From assembly GCF_015352445.1 (NCBI RefSeq), contig NZ_JADKPO010000017.1, forward strand, positions 39,731-103,730: DNA of 64,000 bases, given 5' to 3'. The DNA comes from Nocardioides agariphilus (GTDB taxonomy: Bacteria > Actinomycetota > Actinomycetes > Propionibacteriales > Nocardioidaceae). Of the stretch, positions 8,866 to 17,349 are shown one piece after another. How positions within the stretch are numbered: position 1 is the first letter of the stretch; each line of letters begins with the position of its first letter. The position numbers were made by a program, and so were the translations under genes. The notes under the pieces were generated by a model. It was not told where the DNA came from. It saw only the letters and a program-made list of their open reading frames with translations, and did no database searches.

Positions 8866-10305
8866 TCAGTCCCCCAGCTCCGCACGCCGACGGGTCACGT
8901 AGGCCTCCAGCTCCTCGCGGATGCTCTCATCGATCGGCGGCGGCTCGTAGTCGGCCAGCTTCTGCTTGTAGATCTCGCCCGCACGCGTGGCGGTGTCCTT
9001 GGCGCCGTTGCGCATCCACCGCTCGTAGTTGTCGGAGGAGTTGAGGAACGGCCGGTAGAAGCAGGTGCGGAACCGCTCCATCGTGTGCATCGCCCCGAGG
9101 AAGTGGCCGCCGTGGCCGACCTCCTCGTGGGCACCGAAGGCCATCGACTCCTCGTCGACCTCGAGAGGGGTGAACTCGTGCTGCAGCATCTCGACGATCT
9201 GGCAGTCGATGACGAACTTCTCGAAGCCGGCCACCAGGCCGCCCTCGAGCCAGCCCGCGGAGTGCATCACCCAGTTGGCCCCGGCCAGGAAGGTCGGCAT
9301 CAACGTCATCAGCGCCTCGTAGCCGGCCTGTGCGTCGGGGACCTGCGAGGAGGTCAGGCCGCCACCGGTGCGGAAGGGGAGGTTGAAGTGGCGCGCGATC
9401 TGGCCGGTGCACAGCAGGCCGAGGCCCGACTCGGGGGTGCCGAACGTGGGGGAACCCGACTGCATGTCGATGTTGGACAGGAACGACCCGAACACCACCG
9501 GGCAGCCCGGGCGGATCAGCTGGGACAGCGCGATGCCGGAGAGCGCCTCGGTGATCTGCTGCACGAGCGCGGCGGGGATCGTCACCGGCGACATGGCGCC
9601 CATCAAGATGAAGGGCGTCAGGACGACGGGCTGGGCGGCCGCGGAGTACTCGAACTGCGCCTCCAGCATGCGGTCGTCCCAGCGCAGCGGGGAGTTGCAG
9701 TTGATCAGCGAGATGATCGCCGGGGTCTCCTCGATCGCCTCGCGGGAGCCGAACAGGATCTCGGTCATCGCGATGGTGTCGCGGGCGTTGGTGCCGCTGA
9801 CCACGTTGCCCATGTAGAACTTGTCGGTCAGCGTCTGCAGCGCGTAGACCATGTCGAGGTGCCGGCTGTCGAGCGGGGTGTCGTTGGGCTCGTTGACCAC
9901 GCCGCCGGCGGAGTCGAGCACCGAGTAGCTCTGCGCGAGACGCGCGAAGTTGCGGAAGTCCTCCATCGTGCCGTCGCGGCGTACGTCGCCCTCGCGCACG
10001 AACGGCGGACCGTAGACCGCGCCGAAGGCCATCGAGTCACCGCCGATGTGCACGCTGTTGGCCGGGTTGCGGGCCTGGAGGGCGAACTCGCGGGGCGCCT
10101 TGGCCACCTGCTCGAGCACGAAGTCGGGGTCGAGGAAGACCTTGTGGTCCTCGACCTTCTGGCCGGCCTGGCGGAACAGCTCGAGCGCGCGGTCGTCCAT
10201 GAACTCGACGCCGATCTCGCTCATCAGCCGCCGCCAGCCCTTGTCGAGCGTGGCCATCGCGTCCTCCGAGAGCACCTCGTAGCGCGGCATGCGGTTGACG
10301 AACAT
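8866..10305 (-). CDS. mtgB: MttB-family corrinoid methyltransferase, probable glycine betaine methyltransferase (non-pyrrolysine)
   Basis: Member of the trimethylamine methyltransferase superfamily (479 aa, usual length for glycine-betaine-type homologues). The reading frame has no amber codon, so it is a non-pyrrolysine homologue like MtgB, MtpB, MtcB or MtyB. Recognisable stretches include VYGPPFVREGD, LINCNSPLRWDD, CTGQIARHFNLPF and the C-terminal EEVGHGGHFLGAMHTMERFR. The inferred reaction is transfer of one methyl group from a quaternary amine to cob(I)alamin on the corrinoid protein. ATG 10305 was chosen because AGGAGG lies just before it; an in-frame upstream start lacks this. Divergent genes supply corrinoid protein, second methyltransferase and activator. 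Glycine betaine is favoured by betA/betB, but proline betaine or carnitine remain possible. Confidence 0.9.
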   Translation of the reverse strand: MFVNRMPRYEVLSEDAMATLDKGWRRLMSEIGVEFMDDRALELFRQAGQKVEDHKVFLDPDFVLEQVAKAPREFALQARNPANSVHIGGDSMAFGAVYGPPFVREGDVRRDGTMEDFRNFARLAQSYSVLDSAGGVVNEPNDTPLDSRHLDMVYALQTLTDKFYMGNVVSGTNARDTIAMTEILFGSREAIEETPAIISLINCNSPLRWDDRMLEAQFEYSAAAQPVVLTPFILMGAMSPVTIPAALVQQITEALSGIALSQLIRPGCPVVFGSFLSNIDMQSGSPTFGTPESGLGLLCTGQIARHFNLPFRTGGGLTSSQVPDAQAGYEALMTLMPTFLAGANWVMHSAGWLEGGLVAGFEKFVIDCQIVEMLQHEFTPLEVDEESMAFGAHEEVGHGGHFLGAMHTMERFRTCFYRPFLNSSDNYERWMRNGAKDTATRAGEIYKQKLADYEPPPIDESIREELEAYVTRRRAELGD

Positions 10306-10323
10306 GAAGCCTCCTGACTCAAA

Positions 10324-10363
10324 CCATGATGTGGGACTACGGTTCCACATCATGGAACCGTAG
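10324..10363. promoter_or_regulatory. Palindromic operator before mttB
   Basis: Two overlapping inverted repeats: arms CCATGATGTGG (10324-10334) and CCACATCATGG (10345-10355), and arms CTACGGTTCC (10337-10346) and GGAACCGTAG (10354-10363). The core 10329-10350 matches 20 of 22 bases with 11223-11244 before the second iclR gene. Position just upstream of the mttB start suggests a repressor or activator site for the IclR protein at 11285-12073. Confidence 0.75.
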
Positions 10364-10384
10364 CGGAAGACCCCCGACGCGAAT

Positions 10385-11041
10385 TCAGCAGGAGAAGCCG
10401 AACTTGCCGACGTCGATGTACTGGGGTGCGTCCGAGCGGACGTCGTCGCCCCCGGCGACGTAGGTCAGCTGCACGGCGCTGACCGGCCCTGGCCACCGCA
10501 CCCTCACGACTGAGCTGCGAAGGACGCCGTCGGTGCTACGAAACGGGTCGCCGGGCGCACCCGAGCCGCCGATGCCGATCTCCCGGGCGGTGACGACGTA
10601 GGAGGGAGTGTCGACGGTCACCAGGTCCGACCAGACCAGGCCGAGGTCCCCGCCCAGCCCCGCGCCGATCCCGCCGATCGTGAGCGAGAGGTCGGCCACT
10701 GGCCGCGACAGGCTCACCAGCATGGAGAGGTCCGCACCCGGCTGGGTGTGAACCAGCACGATCGCGACCCAGGGTGGCGAGGCCGCGACGTCGAAGGCGC
10801 GGCCGGTGTCTGACGGCAGGCCCCCGGCAGGGTAGGTCGTCGAGGTGTACGTCACCGTCGCCGTCACGTCCGAGGGCGCGAAGCCCAGCGTCGTGACGCG
10901 TGTCGACGTCGGGGTGATCAGCGCCTGAGCCTTGAGGCACCCCTGGCTCACGGCGTACGCCGGGGCGGCGACCGACATCACGGCGGCGGGGGTCGTCCAC
11001 GCCCCTGCCTTGACAAGCGTGCGACGAGTGGGCCGGTTCAT
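10385..11041 (-). CDS. Tat-exported hypothetical protein
   Basis: Protein of 218 aa starting at ATG 11041, preceded by GAGGAAG. Residues 1-31 form a twin-arginine signal (RRTLVKAGAW, a hydrophobic AAVMSVAAPAYA run and an A-x-A cleavage site), so it is probably exported folded. The mature part is rich in Thr, Ser, Val and Gly, with a beta-like composition and two cysteines (near the mature N-terminus and at the last residue) that could form a disulfide. I do not recognise a domain; similar short Tat-signal proteins are common in Nocardioides-like genomes. It sits between the divergent mttB and corrinoid operons but on its own transcript, so a link to methylamine metabolism is unproven. Confidence 0.75.
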   Translation of the reverse strand: MNRPTRRTLVKAGAWTTPAAVMSVAAPAYAVSQGCLKAQALITPTSTRVTTLGFAPSDVTATVTYTSTTYPAGGLPSDTGRAFDVAASPPWVAIVLVHTQPGADLSMLVSLSRPVADLSLTIGGIGAGLGGDLGLVWSDLVTVDTPSYVVTAREIGIGGSGAPGDPFRSTDGVLRSSVVRVRWPGPVSAVQLTYVAGGDDVRSDAPQYIDVGKFGFSC

Positions 11042-11119
11042 GCTCTTCCTCTCGTCGACGGGTACGCCGAGGGAGAACGATGCGTGACCGAACCGCTTCG
11101 CGACCGGGGTCGCGGCGAA

Positions 11120-11152
11120 ATCGGTGTCAGCGATCGCTGAGATCGGTGTCAG
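11120..11152. promoter_or_regulatory. Direct repeats around a 14-bp palindrome
   Basis: ATCGGTGTCAG occurs at 11120-11130 and again at 11142-11152, exactly 22 bp apart. Between and overlapping them is the perfect palindrome TCAGCGATCGCTGA (11127-11140). It lies in the 243-bp gap between the Tat protein gene and the second iclR gene. It looks like a second regulator site for one of these promoters. Confidence 0.45.
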
Positions 11153-11222
11153 GCGCACCATCGCCGGGCACGACCTCGCGGCGTTCGCTTGCGGAACCCG
11201 GGCGGTCCTGTCTAACCTCATC

Positions 11223-11254
11223 ATGTGGGACTGAGGTTCCACATCATGGAACTG
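11223..11254. promoter_or_regulatory. Palindromic operator before the corrinoid operon
   Basis: Arms ATGTGG (11223-11228) and CCACAT (11239-11244) with centre GACTGAGGTT, followed by GTTCC-ACATCAT-GGAAC (11237-11251 region). It is a near copy of the mttB-side palindrome at 10329-10358. It lies 30-60 nt before the GTG start of the iclR gene, so that gene is probably autoregulated. Confidence 0.7.
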
Positions 11255-11284
11255 ATCGTGACGCGTCGAGTGAAGGAGATGCCC

Positions 11285-12073
11285 GTGGCCGAGCCGGCCA
11301 GCAGTGGCACCCAGGCACTCGACCGCGCGGTGCAGCTCGTCGCGTCGGTCGTGCAGGCCACGGAGCCGCTCTCGTTCGCCGACATCCAGGAGTCCAACGG
11401 CCTGGCCAAGTCGACGACCTCGCGCATGCTCGCCGCGCTCGAGCGCGGTGGCCTGCTCGAGCGTGACGAGGCGGGCGGCTACGTCGCGGGCAGCCTGTTC
11501 TGGCTCTACGCCGCCCGGCACGACCCCTGGGAGGAGCTGGTCCGCCTGGCCCGCCCGGTGATGGAGCAGGTCGGAGGCGACACCCAGGAGTCGGTGCACC
11601 TCTCGGTGATCCGCGGCGACCAGGTCGTCCAGGTCGCCCAGGTCGACTCCCGCTACCTCCTCGGCACGCGCGACTGGACCGAGGTCGAGGTCCCCTCGCA
11701 CGCCTCGGCTCTCGGCAAGGTGTTCTACGCATGGAGCGTGCTCGCCATGCCTGCGCGGCCCGAGAAGCTGACGCCCTCGACCATCACCAGCAAGGCCGGG
11801 CTCGAGCGCGACGCCGAGCAGACGCGCCGCCGTGGCTACGCCATCACCGTCGACGAGCTCGAGATGGGGCTGACCGGCATCGCCGTGCCCGTGCGCGGTG
11901 CGCGGGGCGACATCGTCGCCGCCCTCGGCATCTCCGGCCCCACGGGTCGGCTGTCCCACCGGTTCGACGAGCTCGGTCGCAACCTCATCCGTCGTGCGGC
12001 CCAGCTCGAGTCGGTGCTGCACGGTCCCCCGTCGAACAACCTGGAAACCATCGCGAAGAAAGGCGTGGCATGA
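11285..12073 (+). CDS. IclR-family regulator of the methyltransferase genes (second)
   Basis: Protein of 262 aa with N-terminal winged HTH (about residues 10-70: LDRAVQLVASVV ... AKSTTSRMLAALERGGLLE) and a C-terminal IclR ligand domain (GYAITVDELEMGLTGIAVPV, GDIVAALGISGP). GTG 11285 is chosen because AAGGAG (11273-11278) lies 6 nt before it. In-frame ATG/GTG codons at 11225, 11246 and 11279 lie in the operator or have no properly spaced ribosome site. The stop overlaps the corrinoid-protein start (ATGA), making it the first gene of that operon. The two palindromes at 11223 and 10324 suggest it controls both divergent transcripts, probably in response to a quaternary amine. Confidence 0.85.
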   Translation: MAEPASSGTQALDRAVQLVASVVQATEPLSFADIQESNGLAKSTTSRMLAALERGGLLERDEAGGYVAGSLFWLYAARHDPWEELVRLARPVMEQVGGDTQESVHLSVIRGDQVVQVAQVDSRYLLGTRDWTEVEVPSHASALGKVFYAWSVLAMPARPEKLTPSTITSKAGLERDAEQTRRRGYAITVDELEMGLTGIAVPVRGARGDIVAALGISGPTGRLSHRFDELGRNLIRRAAQLESVLHGPPSNNLETIAKKGVA

Positions 12074-12738
12074 CGACTCCTGATGAGGTTCTCAAGGGTC
12101 TCTACGACGAGACGCTGGTCGGCAATGCGCCGCGGGTGCTGGAGCTCACCAACGAAGGGCTCGAGCTCGGCATGGAGCCGCAGACGCTGCTCTTCGACGC
12201 GCTGATCCCCTCGCTCGAGGAGGTCGGTGCGCGCTTCGAGCGCGGCGACTTCTTCGTGCCCGAGATGCTCATCGCCGGCAAGGCGATGGCCGGCGCGATG
12301 GAGCGGCTGCGCCCGCTGCTCGCCGAGACCGGGGTCGAGACCATCGGCAAGTTCTTGATGGGCACCGTCAAGGGCGACGTGCACGACATCGGCAAGAACC
12401 TCGTCAACATCATGCTGGAGGGCGCCGGTTTCGAGGTGATCGACCTCGGCGTCCAGGTAGCCCCCGAGAAGTTCGTCTCCGCCATCGAGGAGCACCAGCC
12501 CGACGTGGTCGGCTTCTCGGCGTTCTTGACCACGACGATGCCGATGTTCAAGGCCAACATCAACGCGCTCGAGAAGGCCGGCCTGCGCGACAAGGTCGTG
12601 GTGATGGTCGGCGGCGCGCCGGTCACCCAGGAGTACGCCGACGCGGTAGGTGCTGATGGCTACGCCGCTGATGCGTCTGCGACCGTCAAGAAGGCCAAGG
12701 ACCTGCTGCACCAGCGCCGGGCCAAGGTGCCGGCATGA
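12070..12738 (+). CDS. mtgC: Corrinoid-binding methyl carrier protein
   Basis: Cobalamin protein (222 aa) that shuttles a methyl group between the MttB-type enzyme and the THF methyltransferase. It has an N-terminal four-helix cap of the MtaC/MtmC/MetH type (about residues 1-88) and a C-terminal B12-binding Rossmann domain with D103-x-H105-x-x-G108 (DVHDIGKN), where His105 would be the lower cobalt ligand, plus SAFLTTTM and GGAPVT. Length is typical for MtgC/MttC. It overlaps iclR upstream and the next gene downstream by 4 nt each, so production is coupled. No activator or methyltransferase domain is fused. Confidence 0.95.
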   Translation: MTTPDEVLKGLYDETLVGNAPRVLELTNEGLELGMEPQTLLFDALIPSLEEVGARFERGDFFVPEMLIAGKAMAGAMERLRPLLAETGVETIGKFLMGTVKGDVHDIGKNLVNIMLEGAGFEVIDLGVQVAPEKFVSAIEEHQPDVVGFSAFLTTTMPMFKANINALEKAGLRDKVVVMVGGAPVTQEYADAVGADGYAADASATVKKAKDLLHQRRAKVPA

Positions 12739-13610
12739 GCGACCTGCTCGAGACCCACCTCCGTGGCACGTCGGGCGAGGTCGTCATCGGCCACGGTCAC
12801 CGGTTCTGCATCATCGGTGAGCGGATCAACCCGACCGGGCGTCGCATCTTCCAAGAGCAGCTGCGCGCCGGCGACCTCTCGGCGATCGAGCGCGACGTCA
12901 AGGCCCAGGTCGAGGGGGGTGCCGACGTCCTCGACGTCAACATGGGCGTCCCGCTGACCGACGAGCCCGAGCTGCTGGCCAAGGCGATCCAGATGGTCCA
13001 GTCGCTGACCGACAAGCCGATCTGCATCGACTCCTCGGTCGTCGAGGCGCTCGAGGCCGGCCTGTCGGTCTACCAGGGACGGGCGCTGGTCAACTCGATC
13101 ACGGCCGAGGACGACCGGATGGCCGCGATCTTGCCGCTGGTCAAGAAGTACGACGCCGCGATCATCGCCTTGCCCAACGACCACGACGAGATCCCGATGG
13201 AGGCCGACAAGCGCGTCCTCCTCACCGAGAAGATCATCCGCGTGGCCACCGAGGAGTACGGCATCGCCAAGGCCGACATCGTCATCGACCCGCTCGCCAT
13301 GCCTATCGGCGCCGACACCGGCACCACGCTGGTGACCTTCGAGACGATGCGACGCATCCGAGACGACTTCGGCGTCAACATGACCTGTGGCGCCTCCAAC
13401 GTCTCCTTCGGCATGCCCGCCCGCCACACCCTCAACGCGGTGTGGCTGCCGATGGCGATGACCGCAGGCCTGACGAGCGCGATCATGGACGCGCGCACGC
13501 CGCAGATCGTCGACGCGGTCAAGGGTGCTGACGTGTTCCTCGGCCATGACGACTGGGGGATGGCCTGGATCTCGGCCCATCGCGCGAAGCAAGCTGCCGC
13601 CACGGCGTGA
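12735..13610 (+). CDS. mtgA: Methyl-corrinoid:tetrahydrofolate methyltransferase
   Basis: Pterin-binding TIM-barrel protein (291 aa) related to AcsE, MtvA and the folate domain of MetH. The inferred role is to move the methyl group from methyl-cob(III)alamin on the corrinoid protein to THF. The N-terminus IIGERINPTGR and GGADVLDVNMG, then ICIDSS and ASNVSFGMP, are signatures of this family. It lacks the dihydropteroate-synthase residues that would suggest sulfonamide-target function. The start overlaps the upstream stop by 4 nt and the activator gene begins 4 nt after its stop. Confidence 0.9.
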   Translation: MSDLLETHLRGTSGEVVIGHGHRFCIIGERINPTGRRIFQEQLRAGDLSAIERDVKAQVEGGADVLDVNMGVPLTDEPELLAKAIQMVQSLTDKPICIDSSVVEALEAGLSVYQGRALVNSITAEDDRMAAILPLVKKYDAAIIALPNDHDEIPMEADKRVLLTEKIIRVATEEYGIAKADIVIDPLAMPIGADTGTTLVTFETMRRIRDDFGVNMTCGASNVSFGMPARHTLNAVWLPMAMTAGLTSAIMDARTPQIVDAVKGADVFLGHDDWGMAWISAHRAKQAAATA

Positions 13611-13614
13611 ACCC

Positions 13615-15579
13615 ATGACAGAGAGCGACGAGCCGGGCGCCCTCGAGTTCCCTCTCGACGCCTACCGTCGCGAGGGGCTGATGGCGCCCTCGGGCGCCGA
13701 GCCCGTGGCCCACGACGGCACGGGCCGCGTGCAGCTGTCCTTCACCGTCGAGGACAAGGAGGCGCCGTCGGTCCAGCGCGCCGTCCGCGTTCCGCCGGGC
13801 GTGAGCGTCTTCGACTCGGCGTCGTGGAACGGCATCGCGATCGACTCGACCTGCGGCGGCCACGGCACCTGCCACAAGTGCAAGGTGCGCGTCTCCCCGG
13901 TCACGCCGGTCACCCGCCACGACGCGCGCACCTTCAGCGCGGCCGAGCTCGAGGCGGGCTGGCGGCTGGCGTGCCTGGTGCGCGCCACGCGCGACCACGA
14001 CGTGCTCGTACCTCCCCTGGTCACCCGCCCCAAGGCGGCCACCGTCGGCGTCGGGCGCCAGGTGATCTTGCGACCGGCCGTGCAGAAGCGGTACGTCGAG
14101 CTGACCGAGCCGACCCTGGAGGACCAGCGCTCCGACCTGGTGCGCCTGCTTGATGCGATCGACGACCTCGAGCCGGTGCCCGACCTGCACATGTTGCGGC
14201 GCCTGCCCAAGGTGCTGCGCGAGGCCGACTTCAAGGTCACCGCGGTGGTGGTCGACGAGGCCCTCGTCGACGTCGAGCCGGGTGATACCACCGAAAAGCG
14301 CTACGCGATCGCCTTCGACCTCGGGACCACCACGGTCGTGGCGACGTTGCTCGACCTGGTGACCGGCACTCCGGTCGCGGTGGCCTCGATGCTCAACAAG
14401 CAGCAGCCGTTCGGCGGTGATGTGATCTCGCGGATCAGCGCGACGATGCTCGATCCATCGGCCCTGGGCCGGCTCCAGCAGGCCGCCCACGACACGCTGT
14501 CCACGCTGACCGAGCAGGTCTGTCGCGAGGGCGGTGTCGACCCGCTGCACGTCTACGAGGTGGCCCTGGCCGGAAACGCCACGATGACGGCTCTGCTGCT
14601 GGGCATCGACCCCGAGCCGCTCGGCGTCGCGCCGTTCGTCCAGACCACGGCCACTCCCGCACCGGTCCTGGCGAGCGAGGTCGGCCTGGCGCTGCATCCC
14701 GGCGCCCGGATGGCCCTCTTCCCGGCTCTGGGCGCCTACGTAGGCGGCGACATCGTGGCCGGCATGCTCGCCACCGGCATGGACCGCGACAAGAGGGTTC
14801 GGCTGTTCATCGACGTCGGGACCAACTGCGAGATCGTGCTCAGCGACGGGGAGCGCATCCTGTCCACGGCGGCCCCGGCCGGGCCGGCGTTCGAGGGTGG
14901 CGCGATCCGCTGCGGCATGCGTGCCGCCGACGGCGCCATCGAGGTCGTCAAGCTCGCCCCGGATGCACCAGTCGGAGTCGAACTCGGTGTGATCGGCGAC
15001 GTCACGCCCATGGGCGTCTGCGGATCAGGTCTGGTCGACGCGGTGGCCGAGCTGGTCAAGGTCGGTCTGCTCGACGCGTCGGGTCGCTACGTCACCGACG
15101 AGGTCGCCAAGGAGATCGCGCCAGGTCTGGCCGACCGCCTGACCTACATCGGCCAGGAGCGGGTCTTCGTGCTGCACCGCGAGCGCCCCGACTCCGACCC
15201 GGCGGAGTCCGTGGTGCTCTCCCAGCGCGACGTGCGCGAGCTCCAGTTCGCCAAGGCAGCCATCTCCACGGGCTGGACGCTGTTGATGGAGGAGCTCGGC
15301 CTCGAGCACCGCGACATCCAGCAGGTACTCCTCGCGGGTTCGTTCGGCAGCTACCTCTCGGCAGCGTCCGCGGTGCGCATCGGCCTGGTCCCGACGCTCC
15401 CGGTCCTGCGCATCGTCGCGGCCGGAAACGTGGCCGGCGAGGGCGCCAAGATGGCGCTGCTCTCGGTGCGCGAGCGCGCCGGAGCTCTGGCCCTGCTTGA
15501 GGAGGTGACCTATGTTGAGCTCTCCGACCGGTCCGACTTCAACGACCGCTTCGTCGACCTCCTCGCCTTCCCGACCTGA
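13615..15579 (+). CDS. Reductive activator of corrinoid protein (ferredoxin domain plus ASKHA ATPase, DUF4445)
   Basis: RACE-type protein (654 aa) that would use ATP and electrons to re-reduce inactive cob(II)alamin to cob(I)alamin. The N-terminal ferredoxin-like domain carries cysteines 80, 86, 89 and 120 (C-x5-C-x2-C-x30-C), fitting one [2Fe-2S] cluster. A middle domain and a C-terminal actin-like ATPase follow, with [11 protein letters not shown] as phosphate loop, [20 protein letters not shown] and [13 protein letters not shown] 13615 fits the 4-nt gap to the previous stop. In an organism that breathes oxygen, corrinoid oxidation should be frequent, which makes this gene essential to the proposed cycle. 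Electron donor is not encoded nearby. Confidence 0.92.
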   Translation: MTESDEPGALEFPLDAYRREGLMAPSGAEPVAHDGTGRVQLSFTVEDKEAPSVQRAVRVPPGVSVFDSASWNGIAIDSTCGGHGTCHKCKVRVSPVTPVTRHDARTFSAAELEAGWRLACLVRATRDHDVLVPPLVTRPKAATVGVGRQVILRPAVQKRYVELTEPTLEDQRSDLVRLLDAIDDLEPVPDLHMLRRLPKVLREADFKVTAVVVDEALVDVEPGDTTEKRYAIAFDLGTTTVVATLLDLVTGTPVAVASMLNKQQPFGGDVISRISATMLDPSALGRLQQAAHDTLSTLTEQVCREGGVDPLHVYEVALAGNATMTALLLGIDPEPLGVAPFVQTTATPAPVLASEVGLALHPGARMALFPALGAYVGGDIVAGMLATGMDRDKRVRLFIDVGTNCEIVLSDGERILSTAAPAGPAFEGGAIRCGMRAADGAIEVVKLAPDAPVGVELGVIGDVTPMGVCGSGLVDAVAELVKVGLLDASGRYVTDEVAKEIAPGLADRLTYIGQERVFVLHRERPDSDPAESVVLSQRDVRELQFAKAAISTGWTLLMEELGLEHRDIQQVLLAGSFGSYLSAASAVRIGLVPTLPVLRIVAAGNVAGEGAKMALLSVRERAGALALLEEVTYVELSDRSDFNDRFVDLLAFPT

Positions 15580-16165
15580 GCGAGTAGCGCTCGTCGCGTG
15601 CGGTGCGCTCGCCCAGCCGGCGGCGCAGGTCATCGAGCGCAGGGGCTGGCCCGTCGACGTACACCCTCTGCCGCCGCTGCTGCACAACCAGCCGCACCTG
15701 ATCGCCGGCGAGGTGCGACGTCTGGCCGACTCGCTCGCCCAGACCTACGGGTCGGTCGCGGTCGGGTACGCCGACTGCGGGACCTACGGCGCCCTCGACG
15801 CCGTGTGCGAGGAGCTGGGTCTGAGCCGGTTGCCCGGGCTGCACTGCTACGACCTGTTCGCGGGGTCGGCGGAGCTGGCCGAGGAGCTCGACGCCGAGCC
15901 CGGAACGTACTTGCTGACCGACTTCCTGGTCCGCTCCTTCGAGCGGACCGTCGTGCGCGAGCTGGGACTCGACCGCTACCCCGAGCTGCGCGAGGACTAC
16001 TTCCGCCACTACACCCGCGTCGTCTGGCTGGCCCAGGACCCCGACCCCGAGCTGCGCACCCTCGCCCAGCGCGCCGCCGAGCGGATCGGACTCCCGCTCA
16101 CCGTCATACCGACCGGCACCGGCCGTCTCGAGCAGGCCCTCGCCGACCTCGTGGCCGACTCCTAG
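15512..16165 (+). CDS. DUF1638 protein associated with MttB systems
   Basis: Protein of 217 aa whose ATG lies inside the activator gene (68-nt overlap), preceded by a strong GGAGG with 6-nt spacing, so this start is well supported. Family traits seen are ACGALA near residue 30, [11 protein letters not shown], and [10 protein letters not shown]. The paired Cys and His residues could bind metal. DUF1638 genes often lie beside non-pyrrolysine MttB genes in bacteria, which is consistent here, but no biochemical role is established to my knowledge. It may help cofactor loading or repair (inference). Its 3' end overlaps convergent metF by 4 nt. Confidence 0.85.
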   Translation: MLSSPTGPTSTTASSTSSPSRPERVALVACGALAQPAAQVIERRGWPVDVHPLPPLLHNQPHLIAGEVRRLADSLAQTYGSVAVGYADCGTYGALDAVCEELGLSRLPGLHCYDLFAGSAELAEELDAEPGTYLLTDFLVRSFERTVVRELGLDRYPELREDYFRHYTRVVWLAQDPDPELRTLAQRAAERIGLPLTVIPTGTGRLEQALADLVADS

Positions 16166-17007
16166 CGTGACGAGGCCAGCAGCTCCTTGCGCCACTTCTC
16201 GGTCGCCTCGACCTGGTTGAAGGTGAACACGTGGGTGCCCTCGACGCCCATCGCCGGGTCGCCGAGCTCGGCGGCGCACTTGCGCAGGAACTTCTCGCCC
16301 GTGAACCCACCAGGGGCGGCCAGCCGGGCGAAGGTGCCCTTGTTCTTGGCCAGGAAGCGGGTCGACTCGCCGACGCCGATCTTGCCGGCCATCGACAGCA
16401 GCTTGGCGCGGTCGACCGGGCCGGGGATGCCCAGCAGCACCGGCATGGTGATGCCGCGCTTGCGCATCCGCTTGACCCAGTTGGCCAGCACCTGGGCGTC
16501 GAAGGTCAGGTTGCTGACCACGTGGGTGGCGTGACGCCGCTTGTCCCACATCGACTGGATCGTCAGGTCGTCGTCGATGGTGGGATGCGACTCGGGGTAG
16601 CCGGTGATGCCGACGTGGGCGAACGGGTTGCCCATGTCCTTGAGGTCCTCGAGCAGGCTCAGTGCATCGGGGTAGGCGCCGGGCGGGTCGGCGTCGCCGC
16701 CGGGCACGAAGATCTTGGTGATGCCCTTGCCGGTGAGCCGGTCGACGATCTCGGCCAGCTCGGCCCTGTCGCGCACCATCCGCGCCGCCAGGTGGGGAAC
16801 CGCCGTGTAGCCGTGGCCGGTCAGCCGCTCGGTGAGGTCGAGGGTGGGCTCGAGGCCCTTGCTCGGCGACGCGGTCACCGTCACGGTCACCTCGACCGGC
16901 ACGTGCTCGAGCACCTTGTCCTCGATCGTCCCCGTCGGAAGCACCTCGTAGCGGGCATTCTCGAGCAGCCGGACCGTGGTGGCGGATACCTGAGTTTTGT
17001 TGCGCAT
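16162..17007 (-). CDS. metF: Methylenetetrahydrofolate reductase family protein
   Basis: TIM-barrel flavoprotein family (281 aa) interconverting methyl-THF and methylene-THF. Segments typical of the fold are [42 protein letters not shown] and [11 protein letters not shown]. It is convergent with the corrinoid operon, overlapping by 4 nt. In this context it would run in the oxidative direction, feeding methyl groups from betaine into the formyl-THF/formate branch ended by PurU. It diverges from housekeeping MetF, so specialised function is plausible. FolD, needed between the two, is not in the window. Confidence 0.85.
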   Translation of the reverse strand: MRNKTQVSATTVRLLENARYEVLPTGTIEDKVLEHVPVEVTVTVTASPSKGLEPTLDLTERLTGHGYTAVPHLAARMVRDRAELAEIVDRLTGKGITKIFVPGGDADPPGAYPDALSLLEDLKDMGNPFAHVGITGYPESHPTIDDDLTIQSMWDKRRHATHVVSNLTFDAQVLANWVKRMRKRGITMPVLLGIPGPVDRAKLLSMAGKIGVGESTRFLAKNKGTFARLAAPGGFTGEKFLRKCAAELGDPAMGVEGTHVFTFNQVEATEKWRKELLASSR

Positions 17008-17182
17008 GATGCACCCTGTTCCGTGATACGCACCGACAGATCTACTCTATCCGTGGCAGCCCCCGCACGTCGATGGTTGCCACGGTGTTGTCCCCCTGGC
17101 GAGGTGGCCACGATTGGGAGAGGTCTTCGCCCATGGGTTAGAGTTCCACCCGCTTCGCAAGAAGCGCCACAGCAACAAACCT

Positions 17183-17259
17183 GGCCCCGTAGCGCAGTTG
17201 GTTAGCGCGCCGCCCTGTCACGGCGGAGGCCGCGGGTTCGAGTCCCGTCGGGGTCGCCA
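17183..17259 (+). tRNA. tRNA-Asp(GTC)
   Basis: A complete cloverleaf: acceptor GGCCCCG pairs with CGGGGTC, D-arm GCGC/GCGC, anticodon arm CCGCC-CTGTCAC-GGCGG with anticodon GTC at 17217-17219, T-arm GCGGG-TTCGAGT-CCCGT, discriminator G, and encoded CCA at 17257-17259. Confidence 0.97.
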
Positions 17260-17349
17260 TCACACTTTCTCATCCGCAGCTTCGGCGATGTTCGTCGCTG
17301 CTGTGGATAGACGCCGACGCTCTCGCGCGGAGCCGGGCAGGATCTGTGG

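Noticed and set aside
8866-10305. Possible pyrrolysine codon in the MttB-family gene
   Set aside because: The frame runs through without an internal TAG, so this is a non-pyrrolysine homologue.
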